From assembly GCF_036421855.1 (NCBI RefSeq), contig NZ_JAZGOK010000004.1: a stretch of 64,000 nucleotides of DNA. One strand, written 5' to 3'. The translations under genes and the position numbers were made by a program. Below are positions 7,858 through 16,058 of the stretch, piece by piece. The notes beneath the pieces were generated by a model. The model made no database searches and was not told the DNA's origin. It saw only the letters and a list, made by a program, of their open reading frames with translations. This DNA is from Georgenia_B sunbinii (GTDB lineage Bacteria; Actinomycetota; Actinomycetes; Actinomycetales; Actinomycetaceae). Every line of letters starts with the position of its first letter. Position 1 is the first letter of the stretch.

Positions 7858-9177
7858 GTGTTGGCAGACGTTCTAAGGAACCTATCGTCCTCGAGTGAAC
7901 TTGTCGACGCCTTCACGGCGGCGATCCGAGAGGGCGAGCTCGCCCCGGGGGAGCCGCTGCCGTCGATCCGATCGATCGCCCACACCTCAGGTGTCAGCCC
8001 AGGCACTGTCGCGTTGGCGTTCCGCATCATGCGCGACCGCGGGATCATCACGACTGCCCAGGGCCGCCGTGCCCGAGTCGCGACCCAGCCGGTGGCTCAA
8101 CGCTCCGTCGAGCTGCGGATACCCGACGACGCCGTCAACCTCGCGGTGGTCGGGCCGGATCCGGAGCTGCTGCCGCCGGTCAACAGCGTGCTCGGGCAGC
8201 AGCTGTTCCGCCCGAGTCTTTACGACGTCGGGAACGTCGAGCCCCACCTGCGATCGGTGATGACCCGGGAGTTCGCGGGCGTGGGCGTCGAGGGGGAGCT
8301 CACGGTCACCAATGGCACGCTGGACGCACTGGAGCGGATCATCCTCGCCCGGTTCAAGCCCGGTGCCAGCGTCATCGTCGAGGATCCCTGCTGGAGCACG
8401 TCGCTCGGTCTGCTACGACTCACCGGGCTCAATATCGTCGGCGCACCAGTCGACGACGAGGGGATCACCGAGCAGGGGCTCAAGGCGGCGCTCGAGTCGC
8501 GGTACATCTCGGCCATTCTCCTGACGCCCCGCGCGCAGAACCCCTACGGCAGCGCGCTGACCCCCGGTCGTGCGGCGGCACTGCGCCAGATCCTCGACGA
8601 GTACCCGCATGTCGTCGTCATCGAGGATGACCACGCGGGTCTGGTCTGCGACGTGCCGGCAGTGACGCTCACCGGGGGCCGAAACGGTTACGCAGTCATT
8701 CGGTCGATGAACAAGGCACTCGGACCCGATCTTCGGATCGCGGTGATGATGAGCGACCCGAGCACCGCCGATGCCGTGCAACGGCGCATGCTGCTCGGCC
8801 CCGGATGGGTCAGTCATTTCGTGCAACGACTTATCGCCACCATGCTCGAGGACCCGGTGACCATCTCCGCCATCAATCACGCTCGCGAACAGTACGCATC
8901 ACGGCGGGAAGCATTTCTCGCCGCGCTCAGCCGCCACGGCATCCATGCACATGGCCGTTCGGGCCTCAATGTCGCCATCCCGGTTCCTGATGAGACGGCA
9001 GCCGTGTCGCGCCTCCTGATACGCGGCTGGGCTGTCCGGGGTGGTACCCCGTTCAGACTCTCGAGCGGACCCTTCGTGCGGATCTGCACGTCGACCCTTC
9101 GGCCCGACCAGGGCGAGCAGCTCGCGGCGGCGATCGCTGACGTCCTCGCCCCCGGCCGCCAAGTCGCGACCCCCTAG
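7858..9177 (+). CDS. MocR/GntR-family regulator with PLP-dependent aminotransferase domain
   Basis: A 439-residue transcription factor. The N-terminal winged helix (about residues 5-75) contains LPSIRSIAHTSGVSPGTV and AFRIMRDRGII. The rest has the fold of a type I aminotransferase. Lys286, in SMNKALGPDLRI, is the expected PLP Schiff-base lysine, and EDDHAGLVCD upstream carries the cofactor-binding Asp. It probably binds the 26-base divergent region and controls both the paiB-like operon on the minus strand and the aldehyde dehydrogenase downstream, in response to an amine or amino acid. The GTG start lacks a ribosome binding site, consistent with a leaderless message. The aldehyde dehydrogenase follows 49 bases later on the same strand. 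Confidence 0.92.
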   Translation: MLADVLRNLSSSSELVDAFTAAIREGELAPGEPLPSIRSIAHTSGVSPGTVALAFRIMRDRGIITTAQGRRARVATQPVAQRSVELRIPDDAVNLAVVGPDPELLPPVNSVLGQQLFRPSLYDVGNVEPHLRSVMTREFAGVGVEGELTVTNGTLDALERIILARFKPGASVIVEDPCWSTSLGLLRLTGLNIVGAPVDDEGITEQGLKAALESRYISAILLTPRAQNPYGSALTPGRAAALRQILDEYPHVVVIEDDHAGLVCDVPAVTLTGGRNGYAVIRSMNKALGPDLRIAVMMSDPSTADAVQRRMLLGPGWVSHFVQRLIATMLEDPVTISAINHAREQYASRREAFLAALSRHGIHAHGRSGLNVAIPVPDETAAVSRLLIRGWAVRGGTPFRLSSGPFVRICTSTLRPDQGEQLAAAIADVLAPGRQVATP

Positions 9178-9181
9178 TTCC

Positions 9182-9201
9182 CACACCACACCACACCACA
9201 C
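9182..9201 (+). repeat. Four tandem CACAC units
   Basis: The pentamer CACAC is repeated four times between the MocR stop and the ribosome binding site of the aldehyde dehydrogenase. It is a short-tandem tract that could vary in copy number; no function is visible. Confidence 0.7.
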
Positions 9202-9226
9202 GACGAGCACGCCTGGAGGGCGACAC

Positions 9227-10657
9227 ATGAACTTCGACAACTACATTGGTGGACAGTTCGTGCCCGCGGCCGAGCACCGGGCGAACATCAACCCCTCGGA
9301 CACCGCCGATGTCGTCGGCATGTTCCCCCGGTCGACCGCCGAGGAGCTCTCGGCGGCGGTCAGCGCCGCGAAGGAGGCCCAGCCCGGCTGGGCCCGGACC
9401 TCCCCGCAGGCTCGAGCCGACGTCCTTGAGCGCATCGCCGCCGCGATCCTCGCGCAGGCCGCCGAGCTGGGAGACCTGCTTGCCCGAGAAGAGGGCAAGA
9501 CCCTGCGAGAGGCCGTCGGCGAGGTCACCCGCGCTGGTCACATCTTCCGGTTCTTCAGTGGAGAGGCGCTGCGCATGGCCGGCAGCCGCCAGCCGTCGAC
9601 CCGTGAAGGGGTGACCGTCAACATCACCAGGGAGCCCCTCGGCGTGGTCGGCATCATCACGCCGTGGAACTTCCCGATCGCGATCCCGGCATGGAAGACC
9701 GCTCCGGCGATCGCCTATGGCAACACCGTGGTCCTCAAGCCCGCCGAGCTCACCCCGGCCAGCACTCACGCCCTGGCGCGGATCATGCACGAGGCCGGGT
9801 TGCCGGCGGGCGTCTTCAACATCGTAATGGGGCAGGGATCGGTGCTCGGCGACGCGCTCCTCGATCACCCCGACCTCGACGCGATCACCTTCACTGGCTC
9901 CGAGAACGTCGGCGTCCAGCTCGCCGAGACCGCCGCGCGGCGGCTGATGCCCGCTCAGCTGGAGCTGGGCGGCAAGAACCCGCTCGTCGTCGCAGCGGAC
10001 GCCGACCTCGACGTCGCCGTCCGGTGCGCGATCGACGGTTCGTTCTACGCGACCGGCCAACGCTGCACCGCCTCCAGCCGACTCGTTGTGGACGACAAGG
10101 TGCATGACGAGTTCGTCGAGCGGATGCTGCAGCGGATGTCGCAGTTGGTCGTGGGAGACGCCCGCGACCTAGGCACCGAGATCGGCCCAGTGGTCGACGA
10201 ACGGCAGCTCGAGACCGACCTCGCCTACCTCGATATCGCGCGCGAGGGCCATGGGGAGGTGCACGGAGGGGAGCGCGTCGAGCGCCAGACACCCGGGTTC
10301 TACCTGACACCCGCACTCATCACGGGGGCAAGCAACACCGATCGGACCAGCCGGGAGGAGATCTTCGGGCCGGTCAGCTCGATTATCAGGGTCTCGGACT
10401 ACGAGGAGGCAGTCGCGGTCGCGAACGACACCCCGTTCGGGCTGGCCGCGGGGATCTGCACGACGTCGCTGCGCCTCGCGGAAGACTTCCAGCAGCGGGC
10501 GGAGGCCGGCATGGTGATGGTCAATCTCCCGACCGCGGGCGTCGACCCGCACGTCCCGTTCGGCGGCCGTAAGCGGTCCAGCTTCGGACCCAAGGAGCAG
10601 GGGGTCGCGGCTCGCGACTTCTACACCCAGCTGAAGACCTCGTACGTTGCCCCCTAG
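9227..10657 (+). CDS. NAD(P)-dependent aldehyde dehydrogenase
   Basis: A 476-residue member of the aldehyde dehydrogenase superfamily, oxidising an aldehyde to the carboxylic acid. The catalytic Glu246 (QLELGGKNP) and the nucleophile Cys280 (ATGQRCTASSRL) are present, as are the cofactor loop GIITPWNFPIAIPAWK and TGSENVG. The match feels closest to 2-oxoglutarate semialdehyde / 2,5-dioxovalerate dehydrogenases, but the substrate group cannot be fixed by eye. The ATG at 9227 has GGAGGG 6 bases upstream. Position after the MocR gene suggests joint control with the divergent amidohydrolase-hydroxyacid dehydrogenase-TctABC genes; the enzyme may complete the same pathway. Confidence 0.9.
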   Translation: MNFDNYIGGQFVPAAEHRANINPSDTADVVGMFPRSTAEELSAAVSAAKEAQPGWARTSPQARADVLERIAAAILAQAAELGDLLAREEGKTLREAVGEVTRAGHIFRFFSGEALRMAGSRQPSTREGVTVNITREPLGVVGIITPWNFPIAIPAWKTAPAIAYGNTVVLKPAELTPASTHALARIMHEAGLPAGVFNIVMGQGSVLGDALLDHPDLDAITFTGSENVGVQLAETAARRLMPAQLELGGKNPLVVAADADLDVAVRCAIDGSFYATGQRCTASSRLVVDDKVHDEFVERMLQRMSQLVVGDARDLGTEIGPVVDERQLETDLAYLDIAREGHGEVHGGERVERQTPGFYLTPALITGASNTDRTSREEIFGPVSSIIRVSDYEEAVAVANDTPFGLAAGICTTSLRLAEDFQQRAEAGMVMVNLPTAGVDPHVPFGGRKRSSFGPKEQGVAARDFYTQLKTSYVAP

Positions 10658-10712
10658 CGCCGGCCGGTCGAGGCGGCCGGTCGGCGTCGGCGACGGTGGC
10701 AGGATAGGGAAG

Positions 10713-13622
10713 GTGACGACGACCGCCCCCCGCCCCGCACCGCTGCCCGCTACCGACGCGCGGTCCGCCCGGTCCGAGCTCGTCGCCGCGCTGCGCTCCG
10801 CGGTCGACGGCGACGTCCACGACGACGACCTCAACCGCGGCCAGTACTCGACCGACGCCTCGAACTACCGGGTGGTGCCCGACGTCGTCGTCGTGCCGCG
10901 CGACGTCGACGACGCACGCGCCGCCATCGACACGGCACGAAGGCTCGGTGCCCCACTGACCTCCCGTGGCGGCGGCACCTCGATCGCCGGGAACTCCATC
11001 GGCGCCGGCGTCGTCGTCGACTTCTCCCGCCACGTCAACCGCATCCTCGAGATCGACCCGGAGGCCCGCACCGCGCGGGTAGAGCCCGGCGTCATCATGA
11101 GCGACCTGCAGCGGGCCGCTGCTCCGCACGGGCTGCGGTTCGGGCCCGACCCCTCCACCCTGAACCGGGCCACCTTCGGCGGGATGATCGGCAACAACGC
11201 CTGCGGGCCGCGCGCCGTCGCATTCGGACGTACCTCCGACAACGTCATCGCCCTCGACGTCGTCGACGGCCAGGGCCGCGAGTACACCGCTGGCGCCGGC
11301 AAGGGCGCGCTCGACGTCGTCCCCGGCCTCGGGGAGCTCGTCCGGGCCGACCTCGCCACCATCCGTACCGAGCTCGGGCGGTTCAAGCGGCAGGTCTCGG
11401 GCTACAGCCTCGAGCACCTGCTGCCGGAGAACGGCACCGACCTCGCCAAGATGCTCGTCGGCACCGAGGGCACGCTGGCCACCACCCTCGGGGCGACCGT
11501 CAACCTCGTGGAGATCCCCGGTGCGCCGGTGCTCGTCGCCCTGGGGTACCCGGACATGGCCAGCGCCGCCGACGTCGTCCCGGGGCTCCTTGCGCACCAG
11601 CCGATCGCCATCGAGGGCATCGACGCCCGGCTCGTCGACGTCGTCCGCCGCCACATCGGCCCCGCCGCGGTGCCCGAGCTGCCGGCGGGCAACGGCTGGC
11701 TGCTCGTCGAGGTCGGCGGCAGCGACGCGGCCGAGGCGCTGGCCCGGGCCGAGTCGCTGGCCAAGGACGCCGGCACCGACGCGGTGATGATCAGGTCCGC
11801 CGGCCCCGAGGCCAGCGCGCTGTGGCGGATCCGGGCCGACGGCGCCGGGCTCGGCGGGCGCACGCCGTCGGGCGCGCAGGGCTGGCCCGGGTGGGAGGAC
11901 GCCGCGGTGCCGCCGGAGAAGCTCGGCGCCTACCTGCGCGACTTCGAGGCGCTGATGGCCGGCCACGGCGTCGACGGCCTGCTCTACGGCCACTTCGGCG
12001 ACGGCTGCATGCACGTGCGCATCGACCTGCCGCTCGACACCCCCGCCGGGGTCCCCGCCGCCCGTCGCTTCCTCGAGGAGTCGGCGGACCTCGTGGCCTC
12101 CTACGGCGGCTCGCTCTCCGGCGAGCACGGTGACGGTCGCGCCCGCAGCGAGCTGCTCGACCGGATGTACACGCCTGCGGCGATCGACCTCTTCGGCAAG
12201 GTCAAGGGCCTGTTCGACCCGCAGGAGAGCCTCAACCCGGGCATCCTCGTCCGGCCGGTGTCGATGACCGACGACCTCCGCCGCCCGTACGCTAAGAAGC
12301 TGCTGCCGATCGCCGGCGGCTTCTCGTTCCACAAGGACGGCGGCGACTTCACCACCGCGGTCCACCGCTGCACCGGCGTCGGCAAGTGCCGCGCGGACAG
12401 CTCCGCCTCCGGCGGCTTCATGTGCCCGTCCTACCAGGCCACCCGCGACGAGAAGGACGTTACCCGGGGCCGCTCGCGGATCCTGCAGGAGCTGACCAAC
12501 GGCTCGCTGATCCACGACGTCCGCAGCCCCGCGGTCCACGACTCCCTCGACCTGTGCCTCTCGTGCAAGGCCTGCGGACGCGACTGCCCGGCGGGAGTGG
12601 ACATGGCCACGCTCAAGGCCGAGGTGCTCCACCGCAGCTACAAGGGTCGGCTGCGCCCGATGAACCACTACGCGCTCGGCTGGCTGCCGCGCTGGGCGAA
12701 CCTCATCACCCGGGTGCCGGCGATCACCCGGCTGGTCAACGCGGTGCTCGCGGTGCGGCCGATCGCCAGGCTGGTGATGACCGGTGGCGGGATGGACACC
12801 CGCCGGCAGATGGTGCGGTTCAGCACCGAGCGGTTCTCCCGCTGGGTACGGTCGCGCGCCGGGGTCACCGTCGCAGCCGCGCCGGCGGCACCGGTCACCG
12901 ACCGTACCGTGGTGCTGTGGGCCGACAGCTTCTCTGAGTCGCTCGACGGCAACGGCGCGCAGGCGATGGTGAGCGTGCTGCAGGAGGCCGGCTACGTCGT
13001 CGTCGTCCCGCAGGACCGTGCCTGCTGCGGCCTCACCTGGATCTCCACCGGCCAGCTCGACGGCGCGCGCCGCCAGCTCGAGCAGACGATGTCGGTGCTC
13101 GCCCCGTACGTCGAGGCCGGGATCCCGATCATCGGGGTGGAGCCCTCCTGCACCGGGGTGCTGCGCTCGGACCTCGTCGACCTGTTCCCCGACGACCCGC
13201 GCGCGACCGCGATCGCCGAGGGCACCTACACGCTGGCCGAGCTGCTCACCGCACCGGAGCCGCTGGGCCCGGGCGAGCGCTGGCAGCCGCCGTCGCTCGA
13301 GGGCGTCGAGGTGGTGGCGCAGCCGCACTGCCACCACTACTCCGTCATGGGCTGGGACGCCGACGCCGCGCTGCTCGCCAAGTCCGGGGCCACCGTCAAC
13401 CAGCTGGCCGGCTGCTGCGGGCTCGCCGGGAACTTCGGGATGGAGAAGGGGCACTACGACGTCTCGGTGAAGGTCGCGGAGAACGCGCTGCTGCCGGCGC
13501 TGCGCGAGGCCGGTCCGCAGGCGGTCTACCTCGCCGACGGGTACTCCTGCCGCACCCAGGCGGAGCAGCTCGTGGGGCGCGGCGGCGTGCACCTCGCCCA
13601 GCTCCTCAGCGGGGACCGCTGA
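10713..13622 (+). CDS. FAD-linked oxidase / Fe-S fusion protein (GlcD-GlcF type, YdiJ-like)
   Basis: A 969-residue fused oxidoreductase of the kind that oxidises a 2-hydroxyacid such as D-lactate or D-2-hydroxyglutarate and passes electrons to the respiratory chain. The N-terminal half is an FAD-binding PCMH domain (SRGGGTSIAGNSIGAGVVVD, GMIGNNACGPRA) followed by the FAD-oxidase C-terminal domain (DGLLYGHFGDGCMHVR, GSLSGEHGDGRAR). The second half has cluster ligands CTGVGKCRA and CLSCKACGRDCP and two CCG domains (CCGLTWISTGQ and GCCGLAGNFGMEKGHY). The GTG at 10713 follows AGGGAAG closely and gives the expected length. The nearby D-2-hydroxyacid dehydrogenase could share a substrate, but no operon link is visible. 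Confidence 0.9.
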   Translation: MTTTAPRPAPLPATDARSARSELVAALRSAVDGDVHDDDLNRGQYSTDASNYRVVPDVVVVPRDVDDARAAIDTARRLGAPLTSRGGGTSIAGNSIGAGVVVDFSRHVNRILEIDPEARTARVEPGVIMSDLQRAAAPHGLRFGPDPSTLNRATFGGMIGNNACGPRAVAFGRTSDNVIALDVVDGQGREYTAGAGKGALDVVPGLGELVRADLATIRTELGRFKRQVSGYSLEHLLPENGTDLAKMLVGTEGTLATTLGATVNLVEIPGAPVLVALGYPDMASAADVVPGLLAHQPIAIEGIDARLVDVVRRHIGPAAVPELPAGNGWLLVEVGGSDAAEALARAESLAKDAGTDAVMIRSAGPEASALWRIRADGAGLGGRTPSGAQGWPGWEDAAVPPEKLGAYLRDFEALMAGHGVDGLLYGHFGDGCMHVRIDLPLDTPAGVPAARRFLEESADLVASYGGSLSGEHGDGRARSELLDRMYTPAAIDLFGKVKGLFDPQESLNPGILVRPVSMTDDLRRPYAKKLLPIAGGFSFHKDGGDFTTAVHRCTGVGKCRADSSASGGFMCPSYQATRDEKDVTRGRSRILQELTNGSLIHDVRSPAVHDSLDLCLSCKACGRDCPAGVDMATLKAEVLHRSYKGRLRPMNHYALGWLPRWANLITRVPAITRLVNAVLAVRPIARLVMTGGGMDTRRQMVRFSTERFSRWVRSRAGVTVAAAPAAPVTDRTVVLWADSFSESLDGNGAQAMVSVLQEAGYVVVVPQDRACCGLTWISTGQLDGARRQLEQTMSVLAPYVEAGIPIIGVEPSCTGVLRSDLVDLFPDDPRATAIAEGTYTLAELLTAPEPLGPGERWQPPSLEGVEVVAQPHCHHYSVMGWDADAALLAKSGATVNQLAGCCGLAGNFGMEKGHYDVSVKVAENALLPALREAGPQAVYLADGYSCRTQAEQLVGRGGVHLAQLLSGDR

Positions 13623-13684
13623 CCCGCCGACGATCGTGAGAGAATGTGGCTTCCCCGCACGACAGGAAGTCAGGTCGGAGCCGA

Positions 13685-13941
13685 ATGCCGCTTTTCGAGT
13701 TCGAGGCCGGTCGTCTGGTGCCCGCGCAGGCGGGTCACACCCTGGACGAGCCCGTCGAGCCGGCCGTGCTCGACGCCGTGCGCGGTCAGCTCCTCGAGCT
13801 CGTCGGTGCCCCGGTGTTCCCGGTCGCCTGGCGGCAGGAGGATGGCGCGTCGTGGCTGACCGCGGTGACCGCCGACGGCCGGCCGGTGACGCTGGAGGTC
13901 GTCGACCGGCTCGACGGCGTGACGCTGGTGGCGGCGCTGGC
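13685..13941 (+). CDS. RAMA-domain protein, N-terminal fragment before the misassembly
   Basis: The frame starts at ATG 13685 with MPLFEFEAGRLVPAQAG, then ends in a run of 22 G. The opening resembles actinobacterial proteins of unknown role that carry a C-terminal RAMA (restriction- and methylase-associated) domain; the piece at 14076-14870 is evidently the rest. About 85 residues are credible. The reading frame differs from that of the C-terminal piece, but the junction is an assembly artefact and says nothing about a real frameshift. Confidence 0.7.
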
Positions 13942-14073
13942 GGGGGGGGGGGGGGGGGGGGGGTGGTGGTCGCGGTTGTTATCGTAGGAGCCGCAGAAAC
14001 ACGGGTTGGCGGCGAACCGCGCGTCGCCGAAGTACTCGCCGTAGGACGAGTAGTCGTTCGCGAAGTTGCCGAN
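13942..14073. other. Assembly artefact: 22-G run, foreign fragment and N
   Basis: A homopolymer of 22 G (13942-13963) is followed by 109 bases and a single N at 14073. The 109 bases do not continue the RAMA gene in any frame. On the minus strand they give an open 36-residue frame including NDYSSYGEYFGDARFAANP and CFCGSYDNN, with composition unlike the surrounding proteins. This looks like a low-quality or chimeric read end used to bridge two contigs. A long G run is a known failure mode of two-colour sequencers. Confidence 0.85.
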
Positions 14074-14075
14074 GG

Positions 14076-14870
14076 GCCGAGCTCGCCGAGCTGTACCCGC
14101 GCGGGATGGCCGCGTTCCGGCGTGACTGGAACGGCTTCCGGGAGTCGCAGCCGCCGCACCGGCCCGAAGCCGCCCGGCTGCACGTCGTCGCCGCGACGAT
14201 CGACGACGACGTCCGGTCCGCCGTCAGTGCCCTCGCCGGCTCCGGGGTGACCGTCCACGAGCTCGTCGCCCGGGTGATGTCGAGCGGCCGGCTGTTCCTC
14301 GACGTCACCGAGGTGCGGACGGCTACTCCCCGGCTGCCGTGGCTGGAGCCCGGCCGCCGCGCCGCTGCGCTGCCCGCCGTTCCCCGCCCGCCGCAGCCGG
14401 ACGTCGGGCCGGCTGCTGAGCCGGCGCCTCCCGTCGGACCGGCGCTTCCCGTCGGACCGGCGCTTCCCGTCGGACCGGCGCTTGCCGACGACGCTGCGCC
14501 GTCCGCTGAGCCGGCGCCCGCCGACCCCTCAGCGACGACCGACCTGCGGGCGATCGGCCGCAGCCTCGACGGTGCGGCGGTGATCGTCTGGGACCGCCAC
14601 GGCGTGCGTCACGAGGCGACCCTCACCCCGGGCGGCCGCATCGAGCTGGCCGACGAGCGCAGCTTCGGCGACCCCGGGCAGGCCGCGGCCGCGCTCGGCG
14701 CTCCCGGCGACGGCGACGCCTGGGCGGGCTGGCGGTTCGGGGAGCACGGCCCCAGCCTCCACGAGGCACGGGTCGAGCTGCTGGCCCACCACGACCGGCG
14801 TCGGCGCGCGACCTCCCACCGCCCGGGGCTCAGGCGTCGGGCACGGCGTAGGCGCGAAGCCACCGACTGA
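14076..14870 (+). CDS. RAMA-domain protein, C-terminal fragment after the misassembly
   Basis: Coding resumes at about 14076 (AELAELYPRGMAAFRRDW) and runs to 14870. The middle part (VAATIDDDVRSAVSALAGSG, SSGRLFLDVTEV) is the conserved core seen in such actinobacterial proteins. It is followed by a Pro/Ala-rich linker with a tandem repeat, and then by a RAMA-like domain (VIVWDRHGVRHEATLTPGG, GDAWAGWRFGEHG). RAMA domains are thought to read modified DNA, but the role of this stand-alone form is unknown. The 3' end overlaps the convergent hydrolase gene by 41 bases. Confidence 0.72.
   Translation, partial: AELAELYPRGMAAFRRDWNGFRESQPPHRPEAARLHVVAATIDDDVRSAVSALAGSGVTVHELVARVMSSGRLFLDVTEVRTATPRLPWLEPGRRAAALPAVPRPPQPDVGPAAEPAPPVGPALPVGPALPVGPALADDAAPSAEPAPADPSATTDLRAIGRSLDGAAVIVWDRHGVRHEATLTPGGRIELADERSFGDPGQAAAALGAPGDGDAWAGWRFGEHGPSLHEARVELLAHHDRRRRATSHRPGLRRRARRRREATD
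14421..14491 (+). repeat. 18-bp tandem repeat in the RAMA-protein linker
   Basis: Four copies of an 18-base unit (CCGGCGCTTCCCGTCGGA at 14439 and 14457; the first and last copies diverge) encode repeated PVGPAL. The copies keep the frame and lengthen a disordered linker between two domains. Confidence 0.85.
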
Positions 14871-15987
14871 GCTCGCGGTAGGCCTGGGACCGCACCGGAG
14901 CGGTCGACAGCGTGACGTCGTGAACGGCGTCGCGGACCCGCACGATCGTCACCAGCGGCCCGAGCCCCAGCGCCCGGCGGGCGGTGAGGTCGACGTCGAT
15001 GACGGTGTCGGCGCGGCGCATCTCCGGCGACCACCGGGCCGCCAGCACGGACGCGTCGGACACCAGCACGAGCACCGGACAGGTGATCTCCAGGCCCTCG
15101 GCGACCTGGCGGTGGCCGTCGAGGATCGCCGCCAGCCAGCCGGGCCGGACCGCCCCGGACGTCACCCGCCACGCCCACTCGATCGGCCAGCCGGTGACCG
15201 CCGGGTCGGCCTCCTGCTCCGGTGACAGCCGGCCGACCTCGTCGACGGCGCCCCGCAGCGTACGGCTGTAGAACCCGAGGTCCCGCAGCGGCAGCACCGC
15301 CTTGGGCTGGAACCGGGCCAGGCCGTCGATCACCGGCTGCGACATGGTCCGCAACCAGGACCCCTGGATGTCCAGCCAGGGCGCGTTGAGGACGAGCGCG
15401 GAGAGCGCGCCGGGGTGCCGGTGCGCCCACACCGAGGCGACGAGCCCGCCGGTCGAGTGCCCCATGAGGACGACGTCGTGCAGCTCGGGATGGTCCTGCC
15501 GCATGAGGTCGCGGGCGCCGTGGATGTCCTCGTCGTAGGTCGACAGCGACTCGACGTAGCCGCGGAGGTTGCCCGGCCGCAGGCTGCGGCCGTAGCGGCG
15601 CAGGTCGAGGGCGTAGAACGCGCCGCCCAGCGCGCTCAGCTGTCGGGCGAGCTCGCGCTGGTGGAAGTAGTCGTTCCAGCCGTGCAGGTAGAGCACGGTG
15701 AACCGCGGCTCCGGCGAGCTGAGCGCGTCGGGGTCGTCACCCGGGAGGTGGCGTACGAGGGTGGCGACGACGGGGCCGTCGTCGTCGGGCAGCAGCTCGA
15801 TCGTCCTCGCCTCGAAGCCGGCACCGAGGACGTCGGGCCCCCAGCGGTCGGTCGGCGCCGCGGCGAAGCCCGCCAGCGCGGCGTCCGGGTCGAACGGCTG
15901 CTCGCCGTCGACCGCTGCTGGTACGTCAGTGCCGTCGTCGGTCGGCGGGCCGGTCGTGGCATCGAGCGGTGAGATGGGGTCGGGCAC
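14830..15987 (-). CDS. Alpha/beta hydrolase (S33 / lysophospholipase-like)
   Basis: A 385-residue cytoplasmic hydrolase. The nucleophile Ser lies in MGHSTGG, preceded by YLHGWNDYFHQRELA (oxyanion-hole HG) and DLRRYGRSLRPG; VSDASVL and a late VRDAVHDVTLS carry the likely Asp and His. It resembles serine aminopeptidase S33 / monoglyceride lipase-like proteins, so an ester of a lipid is the best guess, but the substrate is not shown. The start is taken as GTG 15987 (VPDPISPLD), which has no strong ribosome binding site; the frame stays open further upstream through the metX region, where it is only a shadow. It lies 71 bases downstream of metX on the same strand. Confidence 0.8.
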   Translation of the reverse strand: MPDPISPLDATTGPPTDDGTDVPAAVDGEQPFDPDAALAGFAAAPTDRWGPDVLGAGFEARTIELLPDDDGPVVATLVRHLPGDDPDALSSPEPRFTVLYLHGWNDYFHQRELARQLSALGGAFYALDLRRYGRSLRPGNLRGYVESLSTYDEDIHGARDLMRQDHPELHDVVLMGHSTGGLVASVWAHRHPGALSALVLNAPWLDIQGSWLRTMSQPVIDGLARFQPKAVLPLRDLGFYSRTLRGAVDEVGRLSPEQEADPAVTGWPIEWAWRVTSGAVRPGWLAAILDGHRQVAEGLEITCPVLVLVSDASVLAARWSPEMRRADTVIDVDLTARRALGLGPLVTIVRVRDAVHDVTLSTAPVRSQAYRELSRWLRAYAVPDA

Positions 15988-16058
15988 CAGCCCATCGTGG
16001 CCGGTACGTCCTCGTGACGCCAGGCGTCCGGCGCCGGCGGCACGGTGGTCGGCGCGGC

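Noticed and set aside
13942..14073. Genuine frameshift or pseudogene in the RAMA-domain gene
   Set aside because: The G run, foreign segment and N show an assembly fault, so gene decay cannot be concluded.
10521..14258. A very long minus-strand open frame opposite the FAD/Fe-S gene
   Set aside because: It is the antisense shadow of a strongly conserved plus-strand gene and spans the misassembled region.
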